Origin: Lichina pygmaea
Taxonomy: Eukaryota > Ascomycota > Lichinomycetes > Lichinales > Lichinaceae
Length of the DNA: 64,000 nucleotides
Reading direction: 5' to 3'
NCBI GenBank assembly: GCA_963422465.1
Contig: OY730173.1
Coordinates: 1,922,001-1,986,000, forward strand
Shown here in pieces: positions 10,790 to 23,858 of this stretch. The stretch's first letter is position 1, and the number at the start of each line of letters is the position of its first letter. The translations under genes and the position numbers were made by a program. The notes beneath the pieces are model-generated. The model was not told where the DNA came from. It was given only the letters and a program-made list of their open reading frames with translations, and searched no databases.

Positions 10790-13664
10790 GACCTGTTCTC
10801 GGGTTGGTTCGACGATGTTTCCGAGCGGCGTTCGCAAGTCGCGGTTGGGAAGGAGAGGTACCGAGATCAAATCCCTCTTCCTGCTGCGATGGTGGCGGAA
10901 CGGCAGGTACGCAAGACGGTTCGGCGTGCGGGTTCCGACCGGCACAAGACAACGTTGCGGGCCTTCTCGTCAGCACCTGGACGTGGGAGACGAGGCCACT
11001 GGGCTCGAGGTCACGGAGAGGTCGAAAGAGCAGCTGCTGGGCGCCGATGCGGGCGTTGGCAGCAGGACCGAGTTGTCGATGCCGCGCCACGTAGGTTGTT
11101 CCTTCGTTCTCTCGCCCTCGGAATGATGATGCCTAGAAGTGATACGTGTGTAGTAGTGACGCTGATAGAGATTTATTGACTATACAGTACCTTCTGTGGA
11201 TTTTCCAAGGTACCGTTCGACCGGTCAGAGGGAGCAACCGGGCGAGCGCCAAGAATGTGCGCGAGAAGTGAAGAGGGGGGCTCGAACGCACCAGATCAAT
11301 ACTGCCCGAAAAGGACTGATTAGTAAGAGACAACGTAGCCGTGCATGAAGGTAGCGCGGGTAGATGCGTACATACGTCCTGAGAACCTGTTCCAGCTTGT
11401 CAGCGTCGATCACGATCGTCACCTTCGGCGCTGTCGTTCACCCAGCACAGGCATGTACGACGTTCTGAGCAAGCGAAGCGATGTGAGGAAGGGGAAGAGA
11501 AAGACGGCGGCCGTCTAAAGGAAGGCGCGCAGGGGCTTCTTCTTGGAGCCTTATACTGATCACCAAGCCTAGCGCTTTCGTATCACTACAGACTACTCCG
11601 TGCAGCCCCGGCTGACGCCTGCCTGTGACCTGCCACGGGGCCTTGGTCCAGGCGACTCCTCAGCTACTGTACGTAGAGCCAGAAATACTGTATTTTGCGG
11701 TGACGGTGACCCGAGAAAGGTCAACTATGGTAATTGACCTTGCGGTGATGGTCAGGTGAAAAGGCGGGGTTACTCGGCCGAGTCGGCGGTCAGGGGGGGG
11801 CATGTGAGATGACATCATCATCAAAAGTCTTACCTCGACGGTACTTGCTGGTGCTGGCCAGGTCCGCGGAGTACAGTACCTTTGTAGAGGCCTACAGTAC
11901 CTGGTAGTGTAGTACCGGTACAGCAGTACATACGGAAATACAGGGCACTCCCGTACAGAACAGTACACTGTCCTAAGGTAGTGCGTACATACACCTCCAT
12001 CTTCATGCACATCGTACATACGTACTCATGATGACTGTGTTGGTCGCCTTCGCAGTATCTACTATGTATGGAGTACTTGTGCACCCCTCGCACGGATCTA
12101 TGTTTGTAGAGTACATATGTCCTGACGTATGATATTATCCAGCCAAAGAACGAGAGAATACGCATGACGTGGATAACGATGCCGGTGGGTGAGCCTGCGT
12201 CAAGTGGCAGAGATGAGAAAGAGCCATGGCAACACGGATCTGATCGTGCCGCACGGTAACACAGGCTTGCTGCTACTTCATGATTTGACAGCTGCTCTTT
12301 CAACTTAGTGTGGTGCTGGCATGTGTGCCCAAGTACAAACTGGCGTTGGAGAGTGATGCTCCATCAGGCATACTACTCCGCGAAGACTGTCGGGTCCTCT
12401 CGGGCCTCGCGAAGGAACTTTTTCATCGAGGAATACGCTGCGGGGCTAGTGGTTTTCACCGTGTGTGATCTGGAAACACCTTCCTCCGCAACCTTTTGAT
12501 CGATGAAGTCAGTGCCTGATGTGACAGCTTGGAGTTCTTCTCCATGGCCTTCAGAAATTTAGTTTCATCGCATATCAAGCCTTCGTTCTGCTCGCCAGGG
12601 CTTCCGTGTCCACGATATCTCATCTCTCAGACCTTGGATTCACTCTGCTTTTGTTCAGCTGGTTGTAGTGAACACATGTCCGCAATAACATCCAGAAGAA
12701 TAAGTCCAGGTCGTGCGTGGAAGAGTGCAACTCACCAAAGAGGATTTCAATTGCCACGGATGTCCTCGTGCCAGTCTTATCTCTTGTTCTCGAGGTGCCC
12801 TCCCATTCCCACTTGGATGGCCTGGTCAACGTCGATGCAGAATGAATGCCAGAAGGGCTGTTGTCATCCCCATCGATCATCGAACCATTCATCATAAATC
12901 TCTCTGTTGATGAAGCCTGCATTTGGCAAGGATTCCTATCCTTGGATCCAGTCGTATTGCATGGCACGGAGAGATCGTCAAGAGCTCACCTTGTACGTAA
13001 CGTACACAGGCTTTCCATCGTCACGTAGAACGACAGGTCGATTGACCCGGTTCGTTCGCATGCATCATCGCCAGTGATTCGGCTGCTGCTGTGGCCTTTC
13101 CACAAACCACCAGAAATGGTTGTGTCCAGGGTCGGCATAGGGTGCTCTGGCCAGTCCTTTGAATCTGGGAAAGTCTACTCCTCCACAGATGTTGCTTGGC
13201 ATGTTGTCATCTGTATCGTGTGCCGGTACCTGGACATACTTCCGGGTGAAAGTATTTGGCCACAGCACGCAGAGATCACGTCGAGGAAGCGACCTACTGC
13301 CAGGTAGGAAGAATGAAATCTACGAGAAAGAAAGGAGATGGGAGGTCCAGAATAGACCTCTCCAGAGCAGGCATCGGTCAATCCACTGTCTTCACGCTGA
13401 GCTTCGTGCACGTTCGACCCGGGTCCAAACATGCTCTGCTCGATGCTCCTGAGGCCGAACCTCCAACAACGAGATGTAGTGAACTTCACACTTGGGGCTC
13501 ACCAGAAAAAGTGTGGATCAAGTGCTGAAGCCTTGTACCCGTCGTAGTACTGAGGGTACATACTGTACGAAGCAAGTCTCGGGGGTCGTCGATTGAATTC
13601 TAGCTGTAAGTTTCCATCTTGACATTGTTTAGCAACAGCTCAACACAATTACATACCATAAATC
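10790..13664. other. Gene-less divergent intergenic region
   Basis: This lies between the divergently transcribed DUF3824-like gene and the mitochondrial carrier gene and should contain both promoters. GTAC/TACGTA words cluster at 11160-11200, 11660-11700, 11870-12130 and 13540-13570. No reading frame looks coding. Confidence 0.5.
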
Positions 13665-15096
13665 ATGAAGCAAAGACTCCACATCATTTGCGCCACGGGT
13701 GAGTACCCTCGTACGTATGTACTTCCGTACTTCCGTAGTTGCTGACGTCAATCAAAACAACCCCAATATGCAGCTACGCCAGCCCATTCTGCTGGCGTCT
13801 CTTCCTCGCCCGATTCCATGTCAGGCAACACCAACACCGACATCCTGCTGGTGAGTGGCTGGCACCGTCTACTTTGTTTCTCCCCCCACGGCCGCAGCAA
13901 CGTGTTCGTACGATACGTGTAGATCGCTCACTCATCGGACCGCATATACATCTACTAGGCAGGAGCGGCGGCAGCCTTCACCGTCGATCTTCTCGTCTAT
14001 CCCCTCGACACGATCAAAACGCGCCTCCAGAGCCCGGACTATCGGCGTCTGTACGTCGACGCCGCGACGAAGACGCTCAAGAAGCGCGTCTTCTATCGAG
14101 GCCTGTACCAGGGCGTGGGTAGCATCATTCTGATCACCCTACCATCATGTCCGTAGAATTTCATTCGCCTTGTTTCTCCGGCCTCGTGACCATCTCAATC
14201 GATACATGTATCGTCTTCCGCATACATGTTTTTTCATGCTTGCTCCGTCGACGACCTCCCGCCTCCATACCTGATTCGTCGTCGTAGCAGGAGTCTTCTT
14301 CACGACATATGAAGCCACAAGGTCGTTCCTTGGACGGAGATCAAGCAATGCAACGTCCGACAGTGGAGACGGCAGCGGATGGCTCCCTCAGCCGATCATC
14401 AACGCCTTGGCGTCGTCAGTCGGGGAGGTCGTGTCGTGCTCGGTCCTGACGCCGGCCGAGGTGCTCAAGCAGAACGCGCAGATGGAATCCACAGCCGGTG
14501 CGCGTCGAGGAGCTGAAACGAGCAAGGCGGCCACGGTCGGAAGGAAGTCCGTGCTCGACGCCGGCTCGTCTCTCCGCGTGCTCCGTCGCTTCGATCGGCC
14601 GAGCCAGCTGTGGCGGGGCTATGGCGCTCTCGTCGCGCGCAACCTGCCCTTTACGGCCTTGCAGTTCCCCGTCTTCGAGCACATCAAGTCGGTGCTCTTC
14701 GCGCGGCGTGATGCCTCGCTGCCGGCCTCCGGTCGGGGAGCGCGTCGGCCGGCCATGGAGACGGCGTCGATCACGGCCGTCAGCGCCGGCATCGCGGGCT
14801 CCATGGCGGCCGTGGTCACGACGCCGATCGACGTCATCAAGACCCGGATCATGCTCGCTGCCGGTGCCAGCGCACACGCCGGTACCGCGAGCGAGGGAGC
14901 CGCAGACACGGCCAGCAGTCGCAGCTCCTGGACCGTCGGCCGAGACATTGTGCGCCGCGAAGGCGTCAAGATGCTCTGGCGCGGTGGTGCTCTGCGCGCG
15001 GTATGGACCGCTCTAGGCAGCGGCTTGTACCTCGGTGCATACGAGACCGGTCGAGCCTACCTAGAAGACCGAAGACGCGATCATCATTCGTCATGA
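13665..15096 (+). CDS. pet8: Mitochondrial S-adenosylmethionine carrier
   Basis: Four exons, 13665-13698, 13774-13850, 13959-14148 and 14288-15096, encode about 369 residues. All introns are GT-AG with CTGAC or CTGAT and the phases agree (1, 0, 1). The third donor, GTCCGT, is weak. The protein has mitochondrial-carrier structure: repeat 1 has YPLDTIKTRLQ (PxDxxKxRxQ), repeat 2 has TPAEVLKQNAQ and the third TPIDVIKTRIM. TPAEVLKQ in repeat 2 with TTPIDVIKTR in repeat 3 is the pattern of the SAM carrier (yeast Pet8/Sam5, human SLC25A26), which exchanges cytosolic SAM for S-adenosylhomocysteine in the inner membrane. The first exon codes only 11 residues and would be easy to miss. Residue-level substrate specificity cannot be proven here. 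Confidence 0.9.
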
Positions 15097-17499
15097 AGCC
15101 GAGAATTGACAGTCATGAAAATAGAAGAGTAGACAAAGTCGACCGCGACTCCTGTCCCCTTCCCCCTCCCTCTCTAAACAAGCCTCGGAGCAGCTTTTTC
15201 TGTAAGGTTATCGTAGCTCTCTAATAGTCTCCAAAACTCTCTCCAAACGATCTTTCCAAAAGCCCCTCCAAGAACACAATCATTGCCCGGCTGCTTGCCA
15301 TGAGTAGGCCGAAACGTCCTGCTCCACGAAGCACTTCTCCCCGTTGCCGATCACGTACCCTCGCCCGTCACTTTGCACCGTAAAGTTGGACTCTAAAGAG
15401 CCAATCGACATTCTACGCCCAGATTTCCCCTATCACCAACATCTTCCTCGAAACAGGGAAGTGAACGAACAGACAACATAAGACTTCTTGTCGCTGATGA
15501 TTCAATGGACTTGGGCACTTCTGTGGCATCGTACATTCTTTCGCAAGAAAGGATTAGTTATCCGGAAAGTGGAGAAAGACGGAAGTGCTGTAAGATGGTT
15601 TCCTTTTGACTTGACGCCGATTCGTTGATATTTTTCCTCAAAGGGCGGCTGTGAGAGAGCTCTCCATCTACGGAGTACACCGCTCAAAGTTGGCCTGTGT
15701 CTCGGCGGTATGATCGTCCCAACTGTTTGTGAGTGAGATTAGCTCTCCGCTCGATCTGGGAGCTCTTATAGAGTACTTACAGGCCTACGTGCTTCAGTTC
15801 TGGGTGTACGAGTACTTCTGCTGGATCCCCAAGGGGTTCAAGGTGCTTGTTCAATCTCCCTGATGTGAGAGAACTGTCTGCCACACTTCTCACACCTATG
15901 CCAAGTAGAATATCACGAGTGCGGACATCAGCGCTGGATGGATCAGACTGCTGTTGATGTTCTTGCTCTTGCAGATGTGGAAGTCCCACTGCTGGCTACT
16001 CATGGTCAAGTAGAGAGCAATAGTTGCAGACAGTGGTGTGAGCAGAGGCATGGGTTTGAGACCTTGGTCAGCTGTCACTTTTTCCTCTTGGCCACTTGAC
16101 TCCCTTGGCACACAGTGATGTGAGAGGTAGTGAGGAACTTCATAGTGATCTTATAACTCCACAAGGCCAGCAGTCGTGTTTCTGCCAACGTAAGAGAGGT
16201 AGAGCAGGCAGGGACCGAGGTCTTCCGAGGCAATGACAACACTTGGACACAAGTACTTGTGCACAGGTATGTGTACTCGTACGGAAGTACACATGGTACA
16301 CATGTATGAGGTTGGTCTCCAGCAATCTCCGGGTGTGCAGAAGCCGTGGATATTTTTCATCTCACAGCGAATATGAGAATGTTGATTACAAGCACGGTAG
16401 TAACAAAAGCTCTTTGCTGATACTGGTATCGTATATCTGCCACTCCTGTACTGTACAGAAGTACACCCGGAGAGTTCTGAAGACCGACCTTGTAAGTACA
16501 CTCCATATGTGTACAAGTACAAGCTAGACATTAAATAAGTACAGGATGCCTCTTAGTTACAAGTGCAACTGTACTCCCACAGCTGCTGCAGGGAATGCCG
16601 ACAAGGACGTTCTTGCTCATACTTCTCAAGCTTTTCCTACCAAGAAACTGTGTAGTGACTTTGTAAGAGTTATAGCATGGATGCCCAGTGTCGGTGCTCT
16701 GTAAGACCCTATTACAACATCTACTTACAATAGGTACTGTACAGCATGCATGTCACAAGACAAGTCCTGAGTTATATAGCCAGAACAGGGACTTGGCACC
16801 CCCAAGTCCCAACCTTCCAAGTTCCAAGAAGGAAGTTATGAAGAACAGCCAGAGTACATGGAGCAGAACAAGAAATCTTGCTGATTTGATTGTACCAAGG
16901 CACCGAAAGATGATGAATAGCAGGCAAGCATGTCCATCTGCATGCAACAAGAGAGGAAGTGGGGAGAGAGTTGGAAAGTGGTTGGAAAAATTTGATGGTG
17001 ATGATAGATGTTATCCAGTCAATGGAGATGGAGAGGAGTAAAGAAGGTGAAGACAGTGAAGACAGAGATGAAGATCAAGATGAAGCTTAATAGTGATAGT
17101 CAATATAAATCAAGATTAGGATTGAGATGATGAAAACAGAAACCAGAAGGGAGATGATGGTGACAACAACAACAGAGAAGACAAGAAAAGAAAGTATGAC
17201 CAATTCCCACACGCGCGCCGACTGTCCATTTCCACGCCCCTTTCCACGCCTGTATTCATGCCCACGCCAATGATCAATTTCCACGCCCGAGATGCTGTTG
17301 ACCAGCCAAGGCAACTGACCAGCCGGACTGTAGCTGCTCGGGCCCAATGCACGTCTACAGACTGGTGTATGAATAGACACCACCACCATCAAGCTCAAAG
17401 CATCGAGTCTAACAAGGTCAAGAATTTGTTCGAGATCAGGACTGAGACTGAGTCCGAGTCCGGGTCCGAGACAGACAGAGACAGGACCCAAGAATCACA
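15097..17499. other. Gene-less stretch between convergent genes
   Basis: No coding frame is supported. It is AT-richer than the flanking genes, with GTAC words at 16250-16310 and 16440-16550 and a purine-rich tract at 16900-17200. It should contain the 3' ends of the carrier gene and of the giant low-complexity gene. Confidence 0.5.
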
Positions 17500-17593
17500 T
17501 CAGGAAGCCCCGGCAATCTTCGCCCCGAGACCCTTCCACCAACTGCCGCGCTTTTCGCCGCCCGAGGTTGGTCGGCCGTCGAAAGTCTTGACG

Positions 17594-17624
<31 letters not shown>

Positions 17625-20600
17625 TGCCAGTGCCCACGATGGTGGGAATTGGGAACCCGCCCATGGTCACGCGTCGGCTGGCCCGACGGCGCTTGCTCGG
17701 TCCAGCCCCGTACGGATCGCTGCCGTCCGAGCTACGCCGGCCTTCGCGGTCGCTGCGTCGTCCGCCGCCGCCGCCAGCATCGTCCTTTCGGCGGCGCGAC
17801 GACCGTTCGGCCCCGGCCGCGGCTTCGCCGTCGGTGAGCGCGCCGTCCATCGCTCGAGACGATCTTCGCGTCGAGCGGCGTCGTTCGCGGCGAGCGGCGT
17901 CGTCCACGTCGTCGCCGCTCCCGTGACGCGTGTACGCGCCGTTGGTGATCGGTGCCTCGACGATGGTGGCGTCGACGGGCGGCGGCGGAGCCGGCTCGGC
18001 CTGCTGCGAGTGCACCCACGAGGACGTGTGATCGGTGCCGGGCTCGTGCAGTCCGTTCATGTACGGGTCGTTCGGCGGAGCTCCGTTGCGCGGATCGAAG
18101 TAGTCGTCGGCAGGCCCCGCCGCGGCCGCGACAGGAGCTTCGGAGCGCCGGCGGTCGACGCGAGCTCCGTCGCCGTCGCCGCGCCTTGTCCGTCGCTCCT
18201 CGCGCCGCGCTCGACGTCGCTCGTCCTCGTCGGATCCCCGCGGCGCGCCGCGGTCCATGTTCGACGGTCGCCGCTCCGACCGCCGTGGCCGCGCAGCTCC
18301 TTCCTGAGCGCCGCCGGCCTCTCCGCCCTCGCGTCGTTTCGTTCGCGCCGACACCCGACGTCGCACCTCGCGCGCTTCGGCCTCGCGCCGAGCCTCGTCC
18401 TCGCGAGCTCGCTTCGCCGACCGCTCCTGCCTGCGTCGATACGCCCGCTCCTCCTCCTCCTCGCGCATCTGCCGTTCTTTGGCCTCGCGCGCCTTGATCC
18501 GTCGAGCTTCGAGGGCGTCCCGCTCGGCGGCTTTGCGTCGGGCCCGCCGCTCCTCGGCCTGCCGGACCTCGGCCGCCTTGGCATCCCGAGCCTCCCGCTC
18601 GGCCGCTTCGTTCGCGATGCGCCGGGCGCGGCGTTCTGCTCGTCGTGCTTCGGCTTCTTCGCTGTCGGCCGAGTTCTCGGTCCGAGACCGGTGCTCCGTG
18701 CCCGTGCCGCTGCCCTGCGACTCATGCTTCGACGAGCGTCGAGCATTGCCCGGCTCGCGGCGAGCTCGACCGCCGTCGTCCCCGTCCGAGCCCGAATGCC
18801 TGGCGCTCCTCGAACGGATGCCGGATGGTCGCTCGTCGCTGCCACTCTTCCGCCGACGCGGGGCCGTCTCGGCACCGCGCGCCTTCGATCGGAACGACCC
18901 GAAGAACCCCATCAGCCCCTCGGTCTTCTTGGCCGCGGTCGACGATCGCTTCAGCGTCGGGTTCCGAGCCTTGGAACGATCGGGCGCCGTTGTCCGCTCG
19001 GCCGGGCGGGGAGCGGCACCCGGGTCGGGCCCGCCGTCGAACGGACCGGCAACGTCGGCCATGGCGACGTCGTCGTGTCCGGAGACGATCGCTTCGGCTG
19101 CGGTCGTCCGCTGCTGTATCGGCGGGACCCGTCGGTCAGCTGCAGCCGGTAATGTCTTCATCGCAACGCTCACCTTGCCCTTGCCCTTGCCCTTGCCTGC
19201 GGATGGCCCAGCCCCGTACTTGTCGCCCGTGAGGTCGGTGGGCTGCGTGTGCGACGCGCCGTAATCTGCGAGATAGTCGTCCGCATCGTCGACAATCACA
19301 ATGTCGTTTTCGTCGTCGTTGTCGTCGTCTTCGCCCTTGTTGGGCGGCGGTTGTGGCGGCGCGGCAGCTTCGGCGGCTGGAGGTCCCGTCAGCGGTGTGG
19401 TCGCTGTCTTCGCGGCCGAGACGCTCTCACCTGGACCCTTGCCCTTCCGTTTCGTGGACTCGCGCCGCGCGGTCTTGGCCGTTGCCTTCTCGCTCGTACC
19501 CAAGATCTTCGCGGCCTTTGCCGAGCCCTGCGTGCGCACGGCTTCATGGTCCGGCGGCGGCGAGAGGAGTCCGGTGTCGTCGATCCCGACGTCTCTCGGC
19601 GTGCTGTCAGGCTTGGGTGCCGGCGCATCGCGTCTGGAGGTGGTGCGCCTGGACGGCGGGGGGACGCCGGTAAGGAAACCGGTCAGGGTCATGCCCCGGG
19701 AACGCGACGGGCGCTTTTCCGGACGAGAGGCTTTCTCCTTGCTCCTTTCTCTGTCCTTGTCGGACGACGAGGAATGTGCCGCCGACTCCGGAACGTTCTT
19801 GACCACGGCTTTGCGAGCGGACTGCGACTTGACCATCGGCGCGACGCTCTCCTTTGCCGCGGTCGTCGGCGAAGCGCCCTCGTCCCTCGCCCTCCGATCC
19901 TTCACTTTCGGGTCGCGCTGCTTCGTGGTGCCCCAGAAACCCCAAGACGACTCCTCCCGGACGACGCGGGCTCTCTCCTTCTTTGCTGTCTTCGGCGCAG
20001 GCGCCGTGGCCGGCGCAGGCTCGTCCTCCGGCTCGCGCGCGACGTCCCGGGGAGGAGTGGGAGGAGCGGCAGGCGCGGGCGGAGGAGGAGGTGGTGGTAC
20101 AGCACCCTCGATCACCTCGTCCACCGGGGACATCTTCGACGGCTTGGCGCCCTTCTTCTTGCTGCTCTTGCCCGGCTTCTTCTCGGGTTTTGGAGCTTCG
20201 TCGACTATGGCGACGACGTCGTCTTCGTCGTCGTCGAGCTTGACGTCGCGCTCTGGATCGCCGCCCTCAACCGGAAAGCTGCCCGGGACGACGGTTTCTG
20301 CAGCGGCTTCGACCTCGCGCTTGCTCTGGGCAGCACCCTTCTTCTTGGTAGCGGAGACGGTCGCGGTGGTCTGGGGATCATCCTGCTTGGGACCGGTCTT
20401 GCTGGTCCCTACCTTGGAAGCGGCCCATGAGCCTCGTTGCGGCGCGCTCTTCGCCTTGGGCGAGTCGGTCGTGGTGGCCTCCTTCGGTTGCTCAAAGGCC
20501 TTGATCTTGTCGGCGATCGATGACCGCTTCTTCTCCTTTGTCGTGGTGGCCGTGGTGGCGGTCGGTGTGGCGGCAGAGACGTCAGCTGCAGCTGCTGCCT

Positions 20601-23127
20601 CGTCCGTGGCGGTGCCGGTCGCTTCTAGCTCATTCGCCGGCTGGCTGACAAACTTGTCACGTGAGTCGGCACCTGTGGCTTTCGTCTTGCGGCCGCCGCC
20701 CCAAAGGTTCCAGATGCCGTCCTTTTCCTTTTCTTTGTCCTCGGCTTTGTCTGTTTTGGGCTTGATGTCGTCGGCATCCGGATTATCCCAGCCTCCGTCG
20801 CCGTAGCCGTCGCCGTAGCCGTCGCCGTCGCCGTCGCCGTAGCCGTCGCCGTCGCCGTCGCCGTAGCCGTCGCCGTAGCCGTCGCCGTAGCCGTCGCCAT
20901 CACCGTCCCCCCAGTCGATCACGTGGTCGAATGCGGCGCCAGGATCTTCCGGTTCCGACGGCAACGTCGTCGCAGGGTCCTGCTGCTTCCCCTGAGCCGG
21001 CTCGTCGGCGACCTTGCCTTTGCCCTTCTTTGCCGGCTTCGCCTTGTCCTTCTCCTTCTCCTTCTCCTTCTTCTTGCGCTCCTTCTCCTCCTTTTCGAGC
21101 CTCTCCTTCTCCTGCTCCCGCTCTAGCCGTTCCTTCTCCTTCTCTTCCTTTTCTTTTCGCAGTTCCTCCTTCCGAGCTTTCACCTTCTCTCTCTCGCGCT
21201 TGGCCTCCTCTTTCTTCGCCTTCTCTTGTTCTTCCTTCTCCTTCTTACTCCGCTCTCTCTCCTCTCGCTCGCGCTTCGCCTCGTCGCGCTTGGCTTTCTC
21301 CCTGTCTTCTTTCTCTTGCTTGAGCCTCTCCTTGTCCTCCTTCTCCTTCGCTTTTCGGCTCTTCTCTTCCTTCTCGAATGCCTCCCGCTCCACCATCTCC
21401 CGCTCCTCCCTCTCCCGCTCCTCCCTCTCCCTCTCCTCCTTCTCTTCCTGTTCCCGCTTGGCCTTCTCCTTTTCCTCTCTCTCGATCTTCAGCTTCTCGT
21501 CCCTTTCGCGCTTCAGCCGCTCCTTTTCTTCTCGTTTGGTCTCTTTCTTCGGTTTGGCGGAAGGAGTCGCCAGGCTTCCCAAGAAGGCGTTCGATGCCGG
21601 CTTATCAGAGTCCGCTTCTGGCCATTGCGAGTGCGGCTGTGCGTCGTCGACGATGGTGACGATGTCATCGTCTCTTTGTGACGTCGACTTATCGACGATG
21701 TTGATAAAGTCGTTGTCGCCCGCGAAGGTGCTCTGGAAACTGGAACCGTCCTTCGGGGCTGTATCGGCCTTGCCCGCAGCCTTCTTGGAGGCCTTTTTCC
21801 CCTTGCCTGATCCGAATGTCGACCATTCGTTGGCATCGGCCTCGACCGGTGGGGCGGCGCCCATGGGCGGCGGCGGCGGCGGCGTAGAGCCTGGCGTAAG
21901 ACCTTGCTTCGGCGGCGTCGGGACCGGTGGAGGCGGCTTGAGCGCATCGCCGAAGCCTTTCTTCTTCTTGCCGCCGCTGTTGTCCTTCTTGCCCGAGCTC
22001 CAGGGGCTCCAGCCCCAGCCCGAGGAGCCGCCGGCGTCGCCACCGGCGTCGTCACCGTTGGACAGGCTGTCGAGCATGGAATCGACCGGGTCGGGGGCCG
22101 ACATCTGGTTGGATTTGGACTGATCGTCCTTGGGCAGCGCCCATGATCCCCATTCGTCATCGAGTAGGTTCGTGGTGTCGTTGATGTTGTTGTTGTCGTT
22201 GTTGTCGTTGTTGTTGAAGAGATCGTTGTTGTTCGTCCCCAAGGGCTTATCGTCGACGGCGACGATGCCCTTTGTCTTGCCGGCGCCCGAGCCGGGCTCG
22301 ACCGTGCCGGTCTTGGCATTGCCGTTCTTCTTCTTCTTGTCGCTCTTGGAGCTCCACACGCTGGCACCATCGACCGACTTGGCATCCTCAGCCACCTCGG
22401 GCTCGTGTGGTATCGGTGGAGGCGGCGGAGGAGGCAGCGGAAACGTGCCAGCGTTCGTCTCCTTGCCGAAGCCCTTGGCGTTCTTCTTGCTGCCCTTCTT
22501 GCTGGAGGGGAAGGCATCCCACCCGTCGGGAGCTGCGGCCGTCGCGGCCTCGACGGCAGCGCTGGGGGCGGCGATCGCGATGGGGTCATCTTTGATCTTG
22601 GGCTCGACAGCGTCCTTCTTGCCCTTCTCCTTCTCCTTGGGCTTGGCCTTGGCGGCCGAGCCCCAGTCCGGGGCGGTGTCATCCGTGGTCATGGCGTTGG
22701 CAACGTCCGCGGTCGGGCCCGGGGTCGGATCCGGACCCGGCCCGTCTCCCTTCTTCTTCTTCGACCTGTCTTTCTTGCCGACGGGCGTGAAGCTTGGCCA
22801 GTCAAGTTCCGTGCTCGGGTCTCCGGTGGTGGACCGCAGGGCGTTCGCGAAGTCGACGTCGACGGCGTCCTCGCCGCCGGCGGTGAGGTCGTTGGCCTGC
22901 CCCGACAGGTCGCCAAAGTCAAAGGACCCGAAGTCCCCCGTCGTCGTCGTCATCTTGTCCTTCTTCTTGCCGGGGCCTGGATAGGACCACGGGTCGCTTC
23001 CGCCGACGGCGCCCGACTTGGAGCCCTTGTCCTTGTCCTTGGCGGCGTCCTTATCCTTATCCTGAGAGAAGGCGCTGCTGATGTTGCCAAAGGCCCACTT
23101 GCTCCCCGTGTTCCAGTTATTGCCCCA

Positions 23128-23177
<50 letters not shown>

Positions 23178-23820
23178 TCTCGTCCCCGCCAAGGCTGAGG
23201 TCAAGCTTGGGCGCGCCATCGTCGAGCCCGATGTCGTCAAAGCCGTCGGCACCAGCGGCAGGGACGTCCGGCTCGGCCTTGGACTTCTGCTTCGTCCCCG
23301 GGATCGACACTGGGTCCGTCTGTGCCGCCGGTGCAGGTGCAGAAGGGGTCGCCTCTTGAGCCTATGTAGAATGGTAGAATGGGACGCATCAGCCTCGGAG
23401 GTGCCGTCGACACCGGAGACCGTGATGTTCACGGAGGCGAGGGGAAGCAGATGGATCAAACGCGTACCTTCCCTTTCTTGCCCTTCTTGCCCCTTTTCGT
23501 GGTTGGCACGTTCCACTCGTCCTCCGGGATGGTTTCCCCAGCGGCGGCTGCCGCCGCGCCATCGTCTCCGTTCAGGCCGTTCATGGCATCGCCGTTTGGA
23601 TTGGGGGCTCCGTCGGCCTCGCCGCCTTCTTGGTTGGCCTTTGCTCCCTCGCCTTCGTCTTCATCCCAGGGAAGCTTGATCTTCTTCTTGTCTTTTTTCT
23701 TTCTCTTGCCGCCTCCGGCCTCGTCTCCGTCGTTGTTGTTATTGTTGTTACCTTCGTCACCACCACCACCACCACCACCACCACCATCGCCGCCAGCGCC
23801 GCCAGCGCCCCCGGCTCCAG

Positions 23821-23858
<38 letters not shown>

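Noticed and set aside
8663-11179. Plus-strand frames opposite the DUF3824-like gene
   Set aside because: Composition mirrors the RS-rich minus-strand frame; no independent domain or splice signal.
17923-23679. Long plus-strand reading frames opposite the giant gene (up to about 500 residues)
   Set aside because: They are antisense shadows of a GC-rich, codon-biased gene; the minus-strand frame is longer, joins across a proper intron and has ordered motifs.
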